DNA from: Corylus avellana
Lineage: Eukaryota > Streptophyta > Magnoliopsida > Fagales > Betulaceae
Assembly (NCBI RefSeq): GCF_901000735.1
Contig: NC_081549.1
Coordinates: 22,209,584 to 22,273,583, forward strand
Direction: 5' to 3'
DNA: 64,000 bases
Below are positions 1 to 13,554 of this stretch, piece by piece (position 1 is the first letter of the stretch; each line of letters begins with the position of its first letter). The notes beneath the pieces were generated by a model. That model was not told where the DNA came from, searched no databases, and saw only the letters and a list, made by a program, of their open reading frames with translations. The translations under genes and the position numbers were made by a program.

Positions 1-3000
1 GCAGCGAAGCATCAGAAACAACATTTGGATCTTCACCATCCAGATGGCTTTCAGCAGAACCTATAAGTTGAATATCATTCATAGGTTGGGTGGGAACATC
101 AGAGCCAACAGCTCTAGAATAAGCTAGATTTTCACTAATTTCATCAGTTTCTGATAACTTGGAACCAAGCTTAAGAGAGTCGAAGGTTGCTTCCTTTACT
201 TCAGGACCCAGTAATGTATCTAATGACGAGTGTACTCCATGATCCAAAGGCAGTAGCACAGGTATGGAATCTGTAAGACATGAACTACATGATGCTTCTC
301 CAAGACCAGGGATCTTGTCTTCCTTAATGCATGTACCGTTAGGCACTGCAAGCTCATCAGATTTGGTTCCCATAGACTCATCCATTAGCTGACTGGGTGG
401 CATATCCGCACTCTCAGCTGCACAAGTTTCAGCAGAAGGGGACACCTTAGCTGCTCCATCACCACCAGATGCTGTATTATCGGCCAAACTGCTTAGTGTA
501 TCAGAGTCGGAAAAACTGGATCTGTTATTCTTGAATGAACTATTCCCACAATCTGATGCAGAGGAGTTTCCAAATGATTGAGAATCCGAAAGTTGAGCCA
601 GATTTTCTTCATTTCCATCAGAATCTCTCCCACGTTTTTTAACAGTCAAGAAGCCTTGCTCATTCTTAGGTCTATACTCATTTTCTGTTTCCATTTCTGA
701 TTCCATGGTGGTAAGAGCATCCACGTAATTGTCTATCTCACTTGTCAAATCATCAGAATGGTACCCATCTACAGTGCCTTCTGTTTTGAGTTCTCCACCA
801 ACTGCTATGTTATGGAGGGTGGAAGGAGAAATATCATCCATATCACCACCATCGGCTGGTTTAGGCACTTTCACAATTTCTCCACCAATGACATTGCCGT
901 TAAACTTGTCCATGTATGGTTTTGAAACTACTTCCTGTGCATTAAACTTGTCCATGTATGATTTTGAAACTACTTCCTGTGCATTAGGTGCATTAGGTGA
1001 GGAACACACACTTTCCTTTCCTTGAGGTGACTTCTTTCCAGGACTCACAGTCCTGATTTCAAGTATTTCAAGCCCTGATTCACTAGAATCATCTATGGTC
1101 AAATTCATGGGTGAAGTGACATAAATTTCATGAAGCACCTTCTGCTCTGGAGTGGGTGTCTCCAGGAATTTCTCCATGATACTTTTCCCAGCTTTTGAGT
1201 TAAATGGACATCCATTCAATGGCCTTCTCTTCAATTTCACAAGACGTGCAGAGTTGCTAAAACCATTCTCAATGCGCTCCTCCTGAAACAACTGATGCAA
1301 TCTGCACTATCCGAAAGCAATTTAAGTCATCAATCAACCAATAAAAGTGTGAGACTTAAACAACTACTAGAATAACAAACTAGAGTGCACCAATATGAGA
1401 TCAGAGCCCTCACTTGGCATGTGATGGGAGGTGGACTTCAGGTGTTTCTCCATTCCTCCAGCGTGATCCCTTTTTCTGCAGAAATATAAGATAAAATTAC
1501 ACAAGCTCGTATTGTACAGTGACAAGTCTCCATCAACAACAGAAGAAACTAATATGCAGATCACAGCACCACAATGAGAACAGCCAGCATTGGCAATGAA
1601 AAAAGAAGTTTCGTAGCCATAATGTATTAATTGAGAAACAACATCTTAATCATAGTCTTGCACAGCCTCATGAGATTCTCACACTTCAAAAAGGGAGAAT
1701 CTAAAGGTTGAGTCCAAGAGCTCTTTAAGGCCTTATCAAGAGTCCAATCAAAAAGAAAGCAAATTTCAAAGATGCCTGAAAATCACTAAACAGAAACATA
1801 ATCAAGGGTCAGGTTGAAACTTTTGATCTCAGAGGACATGTAAAACATTACATGGGTTGTCATTAATCCTTTCTATAAAAGCAGGTGATTTCAAAAGAAC
1901 TCAGGGCAAGATGGGATAACGGAGTTAATCTCCTTTTATGCTATACACCGGCAAATAGCAGAAGATTATATGACTTCCTTCCTTCCCATATGTCCCAAGT
2001 GGGTTCCCCTAGGACAAAGTGAAATCACATGGAGAGATATGCAGCAAACAGGTTGGCCTTTTATAGGTAAAAGCCATGAGAAGGTGGGTATCACATATTA
2101 AACAACCCACAAATTTCAATTGTCAGAAGAATTGCCATAAGAAAAGTTTGTAATATAATGATGATCCTTTCATTGTGATACCTTCATTTTGCGGTTTTTC
2201 TTTTCCCTCTGAACCTCTGCTGTTGCTGTTGTAGAGGATGCTGCTTCCACTTTGAAGAATGATGGATCAGTATAACGCTTTAGACAAGCCCCAGCCCCCG
2301 CAACATCAAACCTGTTAGAAGCCATCTGAACATACTAAAATTCCACATTTATAAAACAAAACTCTCTTACAATCACTCAAGTCATTAAAAACACAAAAAA
2401 ATAAAAATAAAAAATAAAAAAAAATAAAAAATAAAAAATCAATACAAAAAAGGGAATCATACTTGTCCAGCAGAAATAACCGTGGAGGACCCCGGCATTC
2501 TTCATAAGAATCCATTACAAAGCGAGGTAAGTCCCCCCGAGTTACCAGATTCTGTTCCGCACGCAGATTAGGATGCCAATCAACACCTGCAATTGAATAT
2601 GTATTTATCTTGTTCATGCATTCTAGTAGCTAATCTTTTAAAACACAAGAATAATTTAAAGACTAGCTCATTAAATTTTTTTGCAGAAACAAACTAGAGA
2701 AAAAGCATGAGATGGGCAGGATATGAGTCCTTTGGTAGAAATGTAAAAACAAAATGCCTGTGTATGCGTGCATAAGGATCAAAATAAAATCTATTTGCGT
2801 CATTACTTGCTAGAGTCCATGTCATCACTTAATCAAACTGACAAAGTCCCACTGGAATAATCACATGGACACTCTTCAGTATGCCAACCCCATACCAAAC
2901 TGTATTGAACAATTTTACCATAAAAGGGACACTGAATAAAAAAATTTTAGTAAAAAGGTAATTAAAAAAATATTTTCTCTTTGCTAACTGATAAGGGGAT

Positions 3001-5670
3001 TTCAGGATGAAATTGGCCATACAGGCAAGAAGTTGGAGGCAGAAAAGATATAACTCTGCACTCCAGCTACCTCTCTTCTAGAAGCAGATACGCTGACCTT
3101 CTAGGACCTTTTTTTCTGATAAATACTGACCTTCTAGGACCTAAGCGTGTCAGTTAAAAAACTAATACAGTGCTGCTTTTCCACAATCCCCATATAGCTT
3201 AGAACAGACCAATGTAATACTCGCTCAAGAAACAGAGGCAAATATGAAACCGTGCCTCATTCCTATAAGAAATATGTATAAGCACCTTCACTATGTAGTC
3301 AAATGCATATAAACATGAATACACTTTATGCAAGCTTTGTGTTTGTCGAGAAAGGAGGGAAGAGGGGGGAAGCTGGAAGACTTTTCCAGGACCTAAGAAT
3401 TGGGGTCAAAAGAATGATTTCAAAAAGAGGAAAAAGTGCATAGAATTTGTTTGCTGTCAATATTGTAACGGTTTACAACATCACAGTAAGAGCAACAAAT
3501 AATGCCCACTTACTTGTGAAGTATTTACTAACCTGTTCAAAGTACACATAAATTTCAATACAAGCTTAGTAGGGAAAAAAAACAAATGAATATAACCATT
3601 TGACAAGTAAATCTAACCTGCATTGGGAAAGAATAATGAATGACTTGTTTGGGACAAAAATGCCTTCTCAATTGAAGGAACTTCTGCCTCGAGCTGTTGA
3701 ACACGAGCCATAAGACCATGGCCTCTTGCAGCAGTTACCATTACTTCTTCATGCAAGTCACGGAATATCTCAGCAGCAAACCTATAAAAACCACAAAAGA
3801 ACAAACAATTATAGGTAGCTATTAAGTTAGAACTTCAAGTTGTAAGTGGAAGAGAATCAAAATAAGATCATATGGATATCGAGGTTTGAGTACAGAGGAC
3901 AAATGGAAGAGGCCTTTTTTCACCTTACCAGCATTTATGACATTATACGCCAAACTCAAAGCATATGCATGGCTCTAAATGTCATGCAATATTACAACTT
4001 TTTCAAGAATGATTTGATTTATCAATGAACTAGCATATGCAATAATGTTAAAGTCAAAAGTGATAAACCTTAACTATTGCATGTTTTATTAGACATTAAC
4101 TTTTGTGCATATGACATGTGCAAGACATCTTGCTATGTAATCAATATTTCCCACATACTTATGACTAAAAAGCACCTTTGGCTTCAGCTCATTAGAGCTT
4201 GTATGCCAATTAGGCTGCCTACCTCAAGTCCGATATTAGAATTTCTTCACTCAACAAGCCAAACTTAAATTACCCAGAGTCAGCACATGCTTATGATTGA
4301 ACCAGCTTAATTGGTTTTGATGGTACTGATGTTTATATAATTTTATTAAACAGGGGTATCATGGATAGCGTCTACTAGTTGACAGAGTTATTCAATCAAC
4401 CCAATGATGTAAAAAAGATAAAATAAAAATGGCTGTCAAAAGGTATATGACATCAAGACGGTTTGTAGAAGTTCTTCAAAATGAGATGGCTCGGAGTTCC
4501 TGTAATGCTTTCCTCTTGATATTAGTTCTCTCTCAAAGCAGTAACATCTAATTCCATACGATTACATAAGAGTCTGAGACTTGTCACAATAGGTTTGGGT
4601 TCTAACTAGCAAAAAAAGAAAAGGAAAAAAAAGAAAAAAAAGAAGAGGAAACCATGCTAAATGGTTTCATACCTACCCAATCACGTCAATACATGAATAT
4701 AACCTTATTTTGGCAAAGCAGGCCAGAGTCTTGACTTACACAGACTCGCTAACAGCATACTTCTCCAATTACAACATTTCAACTAAAAATCCTCCCCCCA
4801 CCCCAAAAAAAAATCAAGAGAGAGAGAGAGAGAGAAGAATGAATACTAGCCAAAACATTAGAAGGCAAACGACAGGTTTGAAATCAATTATGCCAAAAGT
4901 AAAAGATAATTCTAGTTACCATCGAAGTTGATCTGTCCACCAATCTCTCAATTGCAAATAAAACTCCCAATTCAGCATCTAAAAGTACTCAATCACTAAG
5001 TTCCAATTGAATCTTAAGAATCTCAATTTAACCATGATCATTTTCCATTCGGGGTCACCACCACAATTTAGAACTCAAGCCGTATCAAGAATCAGAAACT
5101 ACAAAAACAGATCAAGGAAGTCGCATAGCCATGCCAATTTCGACACAAAATCACAATCCATTGACTCTCCGAGTCAAATTCCAAACAATCTTCAAATTCA
5201 GCACACACAACAATCGCCACAATCAGAAATTCAACAATCGCCACAATCAGAAATTCAACAATCACTAAAGCTCACTCCATTCCACGCGGTCCCAAACTCG
5301 AATCCGAAACCAAGATTCGACACAAACCACCCCACCCCCCTCCCCCAATCCGACATGCACTCAAATCATCAAAACAAGAAAAAACCCCAGAAACCCCAAA
5401 ATCCAAGCCCCAACAGCCAGCATTTGGACCACACACCACCGCAATTCACACCCAAACCCAAAGCAAGCGCAAGTAAAACCAGAAACCAAACAGGTCAAAA
5501 CGAAAAGAAACTCACTCCGCAAGGTCGCCGAGCTGGCGCAGGACTCCAACAAGGCCGGCCATGGCCACGCCTTCCAGTAGAGCCTCCGGATCATCCTTGT
5601 CCGCCGCTCTGTACAGCTCCGGATCCGCCAAGCTGTACTCGTTCCGTATCTGGTACCTCGTCAACGGCAT
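1..5670 (-). CDS. SCAR2: SCAR/WAVE family protein, SCAR2-like (3' end outside window)
   Basis: Subunit of the plant WAVE/SCAR complex, which activates ARP2/3 to nucleate branched actin at the cell cortex. Exons in transcript order: 5516-5670, 3618-3781, 2463-2586, 2182-2311, 1414-1475, and 1-1301, which runs off the window. All junctions are GT-AG and keep phase. About 645 residues are visible. The start reads [20 protein letters not shown], the conserved beginning of the SCAR homology domain; the domain (about residues 1-175) continues with [31 protein letters not shown] and [10 protein letters not shown]. The large sixth exon is Ser/Glu/Asp-rich and low in complexity, as in long plant SCARs. 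It holds an in-frame 42-bp tandem repeat (901-984). The C-terminal WH2/acidic (VCA) region must lie to the left of the window. SCAR2 is the likeliest paralogue; SCAR4 or another long SCAR is possible. Confidence 0.93.
901..984 (-). repeat. In-frame 42-bp tandem duplication in SCAR exon 6
   Basis: Two head-to-tail 42-bp units (901-942 and 943-984) differ at one visible base. Each encodes 14 residues, [14 protein letters not shown] and [15 protein letters not shown] 9-bp echo (aggtgcatt) follows immediately. The repeat lies in the disordered central region, so the added 14 residues are probably tolerated. The near identity points to a recent event. Confidence 0.9.
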
Positions 5671-6786
5671 TTTTCTTCAAATCCAAAACCCTAATTCTCA
5701 GATATATGCATTTCTACGAAGCTTAGAGAGGAGAGATTTTCCCCGGGCTTGGGGAATTTGAGCACCGAGTGAATGAACGAATGAATATACGGTGGTCAGA
5801 GCCTCAGGTACGTGTGGAGAGAGAGAGTGTATGTGAGTGAGAGTATTTAAGCAAAGTTTTAGAGATTATTTATTTAACTTTTTCTTCTTTTTTAACTGGG
5901 AATTTTGGAATGAAAGAAACGGTGTGTATTAATAAAGCGCGTGTTTCTGTTCGGCGCGTATCATGCGGCTTATGATGCGCTCGTTGTATTGGATCATGTT
6001 ATCTCACTTGTTAATTTGTTCCTTCCTCCTGGGTTGCAATCCGGTGGTTCCATGACCACGGTGAAGTCATTCCGAGGTTGCAAATAAGTCAAAACCCCGG
6101 CTAATTTGTTTTGTTTTTATTTGTTAGTTTTAAAAAAAGGGAATAAGTTCCTCTCCAAAATTCTATGAATAGGGTAATTCTATAAATTCTCTTTGTAATT
6201 TTTTTTTTTTTATTTCTTCGAAATTGATTGAATTTGTGATATATTAATATTGAATTTTGAAAGGGACACAAAAAAGACAAAGAGTTTTTTTTTTTTTGTT
6301 TTTTGGACATGTCCACATAATAGGGGATGGAGGATTCAAATTAGTAACCTCCACTTTATTAGGCGTGGTCGTTAGCTGATTGAGCTACTTCTTGAGGAAC
6401 TAATTGAGTTATCCCTTAGAGACAACATAAAGAGAACTTCTAGCATTGTTCAATAGTTTAGCACATATATAGACTTAATTAAATTATATTTTTTTGGGTA
6501 ATGTCTAAGATTATTATATAATTGAGTTAAAAAAACTCCACGGTTTAATGTTCAAAACATCATTCATAAAGGTGGGAGCTTTGACTACTAAAAAAATTAG
6601 TCACATGAGAACACTTTCTCACATCACAAGTTCATAGGCCAATTGATTGATTTTGCTTTTGGAATTAATTCATTATATTATTGGTGAAAAATCATACCAA
6701 TTGACTAGAATATGAGTTTTATATCCCTCCTTTTTCTTTTTCTTTTCTTTTTTTGCATTGTATTTAGACCTATTACATATTCTATT

Positions 6787-6820
<34 letters not shown>

Positions 6821-8237
6821 AGGAGGGAAGAGGACTTGAACTAGTAACCCTCACTACATTAAACATGATCCCATCTAAACTATTAACAATTTGAATAATA
6901 AAATTAATAACTATTGGAATAAATGGGTGTCAACTTTTTCAATAGTTTAACTGCTACATGGACCTGCAAACCAAGAGATCATGGAACAAAAACTGCGGTG
7001 ATGATAATTTTTGTCACATTGACTGTTCAGCCATAGAAAATTAATGTGGAGCCCAGTAGAATTTGGTTTCACTCTGTCTGTCTGTCATGGTCCCCAATTA
7101 GTAGCAATACGTGTCATACTTAGATATTGTATTATACTATCACCTTATTTAACATATATATATCTTTTATGAAATTGTAAATTGATCGACCAACTAGGTG
7201 GAGCCCATGAATGGACATGGCCATCACGCACAAGCACAATCGGGTTTCCCTAGTTTTTTTTATATATATATATATATATAATAACAACGAGAACATTGTA
7301 TCCAATGATCATTACTTAGGTACACAACAATATTAAAGATTTTATAACTTTTATCATATTTTTTTACAAACTAAGGTAAAAATTTTAGATCACGTTAGTC
7401 ACAATCAAGTTTATTTATTTAGTGATTAAAACATGATAAAAAATATATATATATATTTAAAATATTACGGTTTTTACTATAATTTTCATACGATACGATG
7501 ATGATGATGATACGAGGAGCCTGTTGTGTTTTTCTCTACTGGACAAAATACAATAGGGTCCACATGGGGAAACAGGATTGAAGAGGCAGAATCATCCATC
7601 ACTGTCTATGACTCTATGATGTTTCTAATGCTTTTTGGATGTACTATAGACCTTGTGAATATTTTTTTCTTCTTATTTGTTTCCTTTAAGCAAATGGGAT
7701 TAAGGAAGCTTCATAGAGATTTTTAATCTTTAACCCACTCATGGAATCTTCTGATTTCTTTTGATTTTGGTGAGGAAGAAAACAAAGGGGGGTTGGTCTG
7801 GTAGTTAGTGAAGTGGAAGAGAAGTTGTTCTTTTTAGGTGTATATAGCTTTCTGGTTATGCCCTTTTTTTCTCTGCTAGCTCCTTTTCCGGTCTCCATAA
7901 ATTTCATGAGGTTGTTGGCTAACCTTTTGGAGGGCTTGATACTTTCTCAGCTTTGCTCAGGTCCCTCCATCTCGAATCATGTAGCTCTCATTTGCATGAG
8001 AAATATTCCTCAATCAAAAAGAATAAAGTTTTTTGGTATCTAATTTTTCAGATTGACATATATTTTTAGAGTACGTAATTTTTACAAACATTTTTAATAC
8101 AACTAAGATTTGATCTAGTCTATTAAACTTACGATTCTCATATTGCTAAGGACTAATATTAATTTAAGAGATTAGGTAAGATACATTGCCTTCAACCTAG
8201 TTTAAAAGAAAATTTTGTCTAATCCAAACACAATTAA
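5671..8237. other. Intergenic: SCAR promoter side and repeat debris
   Basis: No gene seen. The first ~150 bp is the SCAR 5'UTR/promoter side, with GA-rich tracts. Around 6300-6420 and 6815-6890 lie two related stretches (ggattcaaattagtaacctcc and gaacttgaactagtaaccctc types, one followed by 'attgagctac') that resemble the tRNA-like part of decayed SINEs. Their family is not certain. AT microsatellites lie at about 6790-6820, 7260-7280 and 7443-7457. Short ORFs here have no recognisable product. Confidence 0.6.
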
Positions 8238-8870
8238 GGCTTTGTTTGTTTCGACTTAAAATGTCTTTTGTCGGAAAATGATTTCAACAAAAAATATTTT
8301 TCTGAAATATAATTTTCTATAAAACATTTTACAGTGTTTGGTGTGTACGAAAAGTAACAATTTTTTTTTTTAATATGTATATTTTCATTCAATCATATTA
8401 AACTTTAAATTACGAAAATATCTCAACTAAGTCCTGGAGGTGTCCTAACCGAGTCCCGCCGGGACCCCGACCGGAACCCCGTCGAGACCCAACCTAGACA
8501 TATTTGGAACCCGATCGGGCCACCGCCTGGGACCCAGCCGGGTCACGATCAAGTTGCGGCGGGGTCTTGATCATGTCTAGGAGAGCTCCCGATTAGGTCC
8601 CAATTAATAGGGTCTTGGGCAGGTTCCGAGCAAGTTCCAGCAGGGTCCCGACAACGTCCTAATTGAGTTTGTCTATTTGAGAATGAGATGTTCAAATTTT
8701 AAAAATGGTTTACGACTTTCAAAAATGTAAACCATTTTCAAAAAATTAAAAAATAATTTTCGGTCAAACGGAAAATATTTTCCATTAACTATTATTTTAC
8801 GTCGCACCAAACGCTCGAAAATACAGAAAACGATTTCTGAAAATCATTTCACACCAAAACAAACAAAACC
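8238..8870. mobile_element. MITE-like foldback element with a GC-rich minisatellite core
   Basis: The outer ~180 bp on each side are imperfect inverted repeats. The left end reads ggctttgtttgtttcgac; the right end, reverse-complemented, reads ggttttgtttgttttggtg. Both continue with related AT-rich sequence containing 'ggaaaat' and 'tttggtg' motifs. The core (about 8431-8668) is strikingly GC-rich and made of degenerate short units of the type gggtcccgatcgggtcc. No coding capacity. The size (633 bp) and terminal inverted repeats suggest a non-autonomous DNA transposon. The superfamily is unassigned because I could not define a clear target-site duplication. Confidence 0.7.
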
Positions 8871-9534
8871 TAAGAATCACTATTTTCTGGATAATGTGTT
8901 CACAAGTGATTCTTTTCTTTCCCCCTTCACCCCCAACATTAAATAAAAAATAATAAAATAAATAAATAAATTTTTTTTTTAAAAAAAAAGTGATTCAAAA
9001 GTTGTCAAAGAACCTATCTTTATTACACCCGTGACATGTGGTGCTAATAATTTGGCTCTATTAAATTGGAGGGATTTATGGTTAGTGACGATCCAGTCAG
9101 GCAAATCACCTGTTGGAAGTTGGAACCGTTGTAAGGAAACAAAATAATTGAAAAATGAAAGGTCCTAAATAAAGAATGCGACAATAAATGAATTATAAAT
9201 ATTATTACGGAGACTAATAAAATTTGGACAAATTTGTTGTTTTTTAAATTATGTTGGACTAAAATCCTTAACTCAGCATATTCTTTTTAATACTTTTGGA
9301 AACTAACTCACATGTATAATCTTTAAATGCATTTTTAATAAGATTAAGAAAGTAAGTTCAAAATGCATGAGATAATCACACGTTCTAATAATAAATATTA
9401 ATTTAATAGACCCAATTGAAGTCCTCCGATCCACTTTAGAAGACATTATCGTCACATGTACAATATATTATCAGTTGGTCTGATTTCTTTTTTCTTGACA
9501 AGAGATGTTATTAGATAGTTACATGAGTAATGGT
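8871..9534. other. Intergenic, no gene seen
   Basis: AT-rich sequence with a poly-A/T low-complexity stretch around 8940-8995. No ORF of note, no RNA gene and no clear repeat boundary. Confidence 0.5.
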
Positions 9535-9707
9535 ATATAGTACATATGGCACTCACATTCTATCATTATTCCACTAGGCTGATATGTCAGCGCTTATTAG
9601 TCCTTAAATCGGTTGTTGTTAAAAAAATAAAAAATAAAAATATCAACGACAGATAGGGATTGCCAAATAACCCCAGTGAGATTGGAATGTAATAAGCAGC
9701 ATTACTC
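9535..9707. mobile_element. Mutator-like MITE, GAGTAATG family, diverged copy
   Basis: Begins GAGTAATGGTATATAG and ends GCAGCATTACTC. The same termini bound the elements at 29194-29365 and 60758-60937. The flanking 9-mers (tagttacat and tacttgcac) agree at only six of nine positions, so this would be an old insertion. Weakest of the three copies. Confidence 0.45.
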
Positions 9708-12295
9708 TACTTGCACTTTTACATGATAACTATTATGCTATTAGCCATACTATATATACATCACACTTTTATCCCATGAATCAGAGCAATAAAGTGAGAT
9801 AAAAGGACGATTTTTCTTATGTTGTACATTAGTATATACAGATTTGGTTATGAAAGAATAAAGGTCCAATGCATCTAGAAAAAGAAATAATAATGGTGTG
9901 GTGACTTGTATAAGCAGAGGTGTGGATATAATCATGTAATCTTAGCTTTAAAGCTTTGATTCATTGGTGGGGTGCTTTTCATCTGAGCTGCTGCAGCAAT
10001 CGACAGTGTTTCCACTTCCAAACAATATAAAGCCCAACAACTCCATGGACAGCGTGTTAGTTAATGTAGGAAGTATGATTCTTCACAGTGGAATTTCACC
10101 ATTAAATACTCTCTATTTTTCTTACTGCTAAGCAAAGTCAGTCTATTATTTTATGGTAATTTCATTATCATCCATTTTGTTTGGTGTAGTTATGGAACTT
10201 TCTAAGCCTGCTTGTCTGCCCCAAACACGTCAGCAATGGATTGGGGTCTCTTATTATTAGGTTGTTTGAATAATAGAGAAATTCAGACAGTTTAAAAGAG
10301 AAGGTTCCAGGACTTACTCGCATGAAGCTTGTGAGTTTTGCATCCTTCTCTTACGCTATTGAAATTTATGTGTTATTCGAACAGTCTAACAAGAGAATTC
10401 TTTTTTAGTGTCGAAACCAACCACATTGAATGTGATTGTGCAATTGGGAATACCGCTATGTATTTGGTTAGCAAACTAAGTTGGCAGATTTTTCTTTTAA
10501 TTATTTATATTAAACTAATATTTCTCATTAAAATATATGATTCTCACAAAAATGAATGTGATAATCACATATTCGAAAATCAATATAATAGATTGAATTA
10601 GAATAATTTTTTTTCCAAAGCATGTAATTTTCTCTCTCAATCTTTTCAAGCATTTTCTCTTAATACCATCGAACTATATATATATTTAGGATATATGCCT
10701 CGATGTTCTCATAATATTACTCTAAGCTTGTTAAACACTAATAATATTTTCAAAGTGATTCTATGATTATATAATAAGATCTTAATTTCTACTCAAAAAA
10801 TAATAATAATAAGATCTTATTTATTTTTTTATTATTTTTCAAAGTGATTGCATATTAAGAGTTTTAGGTGGAGCTCATGTGCATTGCCAGTAGTATGCTT
10901 GCAACCAAATCAAGAGCATCGCATTAATCGGCTTATTGCATTTAGGCACGTTTCCATTATGTACTCTTCAATCGAGCCATTTTTGCTTTAGTCGAAGGAT
11001 ACCACCATTGGGTGGAGCAAAACCTTTTTTCACTCCTATTTTCTTGGCCACCCATAATTGGGGATTCTGTATAATAGTAACGATAGAAACTTTATCCATA
11101 ACTATTAACGTGACAATCTCAACTAATTTTTTAATTGTTGGTTAGAACTTTTGAGTATTTTATTCGGAATTAATGAATTGTTCAAAGAAAAATGCTAGAC
11201 TTATAACTTTTTTTTATAACCTTTTTACATGTGTCAACATGTGATTAGAGGAAATTAAATTTTGTGAGTAGCTAATGTGATTCCAATTACATGTTAACAC
11301 ATTACTCTTGTTCAAGACCTTGGGGCCTTAATAAAGATCTTAAACCGAAGGTCTTCAACAGCAGTTATTTTTCGGGCTTTGGCCCAACTGCAATAGCCAA
11401 TGGGTGCCAATCCCCTCCATTTCAGGATCGCATTAGAATAACACAAGAACAGGGCTGGTAGCCCATAGAAAATAGTGACTTGGCCCAAATACTGCCCACC
11501 ATTTCTTGAGCTGGGCTCCATGATTAACTAGATTTGGCAAACCTGGGATACCATTCTGGCCCAACATGAGTCCTTTGGAAACTGCAATCTTGTGATGTAT
11601 AGGAAAGCAAGGGAACCACCGTTACCTTTTATTATAACTTCTTAACAAATTGGGGTGGTAATTTATAGACATTGTCACGTCAAATATAATGAAATATAAT
11701 TGTTTTGTGGTTGATATGATAAGTATTACATAAACTTGTAAATTGACAATTAAATTTAATTGTTTAGTAACTAAAATGATTAGTGTCACATAAATTATTA
11801 CATCAGTTTGTAAGATATTTCTAGTAAAAATTGTAAAACCCATAACAATTTTTAAAGATTTAAAACAAATTGATCCCATATATGAAAACGAACAAAGAAA
11901 CAAGACTAGATCTTAGATCTTGCTCCTTATTTTCCTTGGGAATTCTATGACATTGCATAAAACAATAAATATTTTCATGAAACAAAAAGACTACTAGAGT
12001 TCCAAACCTTAGTAAACGAGTCAAATCCTATGTTCTGCAGAATCAGCTCCAAGTGGAAGTGAAGAAGACAAAAACATAGATATGTCACATATTTTTCACA
12101 ATCAGCATTGCCCATGTTGAAGGGCAAATTAAATGAAGAAGACATTCACCCATGGTCCATCCTGCCTGTATATATTTATATGCAAATAATGTTATAAACA
12201 ATATTTTTATTCTATTGATGTGGTAGTGTCAATCCGTCATTTTATCTATTTTTTTGCCGCACCAACAAGATGGAATATTGATAGGATAAAAGTGT
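9708..12295. other. Intergenic, no gene seen
   Basis: No convincing gene. A weak inverted repeat (about 11200-11313, sharing 'atgtgtcaacatgtgatta' and its complement) may be a decayed MITE. An open frame at 11312-11521 (minus) has no family features. An AT repeat lies near 10677-10687. Confidence 0.5.
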
Positions 12296-12656
12296 TGTTG
12301 AGGTGCAACAATGTCATTCTACTAACTTTGACAGTTCTTAGAACATGCCTTGTGGTGTGTGATTTCGAATGTCATAAAAGGTTTTGGCTTCCCTCATTAG
12401 ACACCAATTGGTTTTCAAATGAAATTGTGAAAGGTTCGATCTAACAAATGGTATTTAAACCGGGGTCATAGGTTCGAGTCACAAGAGCATCATGTTGAGG
12501 GAAGAATTGTTGAGATGCAACAATACTATTCTGCTCACTTGAATGACTCTTAGAACATGCCTTGTAGAGTGCAATTTCACATGCCATCAAAAACTTTGCT
12601 TCCCTCACTAGACGCCAGTTAATTTTCTTATGCGATGGTCAAAGATTCCATCCAAA
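12296..12656 (+). mobile_element. TRIM-like element (terminal-repeat retrotransposon in miniature)
   Basis: Two diverged direct repeats of about 150 bp (12296-12446 and 12508-12656), each starting tgttgag, flank an internal region of only ~60 bp. Directly after the first repeat is 'aatggtat', a degraded form of the tggtatcagagc primer-binding site complementary to initiator tRNA-Met. Directly before the second is a purine-rich 'ttgagggaaga', a polypurine-tract match. Flanking 5-mers (agtgt and agtat) could be an imperfect target duplication. It encodes no protein. Confidence 0.7.
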
Positions 12657-13287
12657 TAGTATGATTTATAGCATTATTCGTTTACACGCAAATTCCTTTC
12701 CTCCACGTGAATATTGCCAAAAACCTAAAGATAAAGGAGACCTTATAATAGTTTCTTTGCTTTTTTCTTTTTATGCACTAAGTGGGGAACTATTTTTCTT
12801 TATGTACTATGGGAACATTGATGGGGTCTATGATGTCAATACATTAGCAAATGATTAGGAGCCATTAGTTTTAAAAGTCCTGACATGGAATGGAATGCCC
12901 ACTAAATAAAGTCATTCAAGTTTTTAGTTGCTCTAGTTTTAATGGGCCAACTTCTTATGGTGAGTTTTCTTAGAAACCCTAATTATATTTAGCATCTCAC
13001 TGCATCTGTTGGTCTCAACGATTGATTATATATAAAGAAGAAAGGCAATTTGTACTTGGAAATCGCGTTGCCACTAGACAAATTGGCCCAAAGCATCTTA
13101 TCTTGTCCTATTTACTGCCAACAAAAGTTTTCCTGGGTAATGATAAAATTAAGTCAGAAGGTGCTTTGAGTTTTCAATATATTTAACAGTGCAACTTGTA
13201 TGCTTTGGTCCCTTGATTTAGCAACACTACTAATTCCATCAAAAGTTAATGCCTTTCATTATTCTTTGACAAAGTTTTTCTCTAAAT
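12657..13287. other. Intergenic, no gene seen
   Basis: AT-rich sequence with short accidental ORFs only. No RNA gene and no recognised repeat. Confidence 0.5.
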
Positions 13288-13554
13288 TAGAACTGTCAAT
13301 TTTTTACACGACTCACAACTCAAATGAGTCAGGGTATGATTGACCTATATATACGACCGAACCTAAACCTGACATGTGATATTTATGGTTGGTAATTTAT
13401 TGACACGACTAACGAACTTAACACAAACCTAACATAAAATTAGCATGTTAGAGTTGAAGGGTCTGACCCGTTAAATTAAATGGGTTATGTTAGGATTGAC
13501 TTTATATAGTCTTATACTCATATCTCGACACGTGAACATGAATTGCCATCCCTA
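13288..13554. mobile_element. hAT-like MITE of the 'tagggatggcaatt' type
   Basis: The left end tagaactgtcaattttttac matches imperfectly the reverse complement of the right end, tagggatggcaattcatgtt. The interior has ordered motifs (acccgttaaattaaatgggt, gttaggattgac) that recur in the fragment at about 58370-58791. Flanking 8-mers ctctaaat/ctttaaca match only partly. Non-coding. Confidence 0.6.

Noticed and set aside
5007..5726. 239-codon plus-strand ORF rich in Pro, Gln and Ser
   Set aside because: It lies antisense to SCAR exon 1 and intron 1. It is low in complexity, has no domain, and ends within the complement of a well-supported exon.
11312..11521. 69-codon minus-strand frame
   Set aside because: No recognisable family and no splice partners or promoter context. 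Considered chance.
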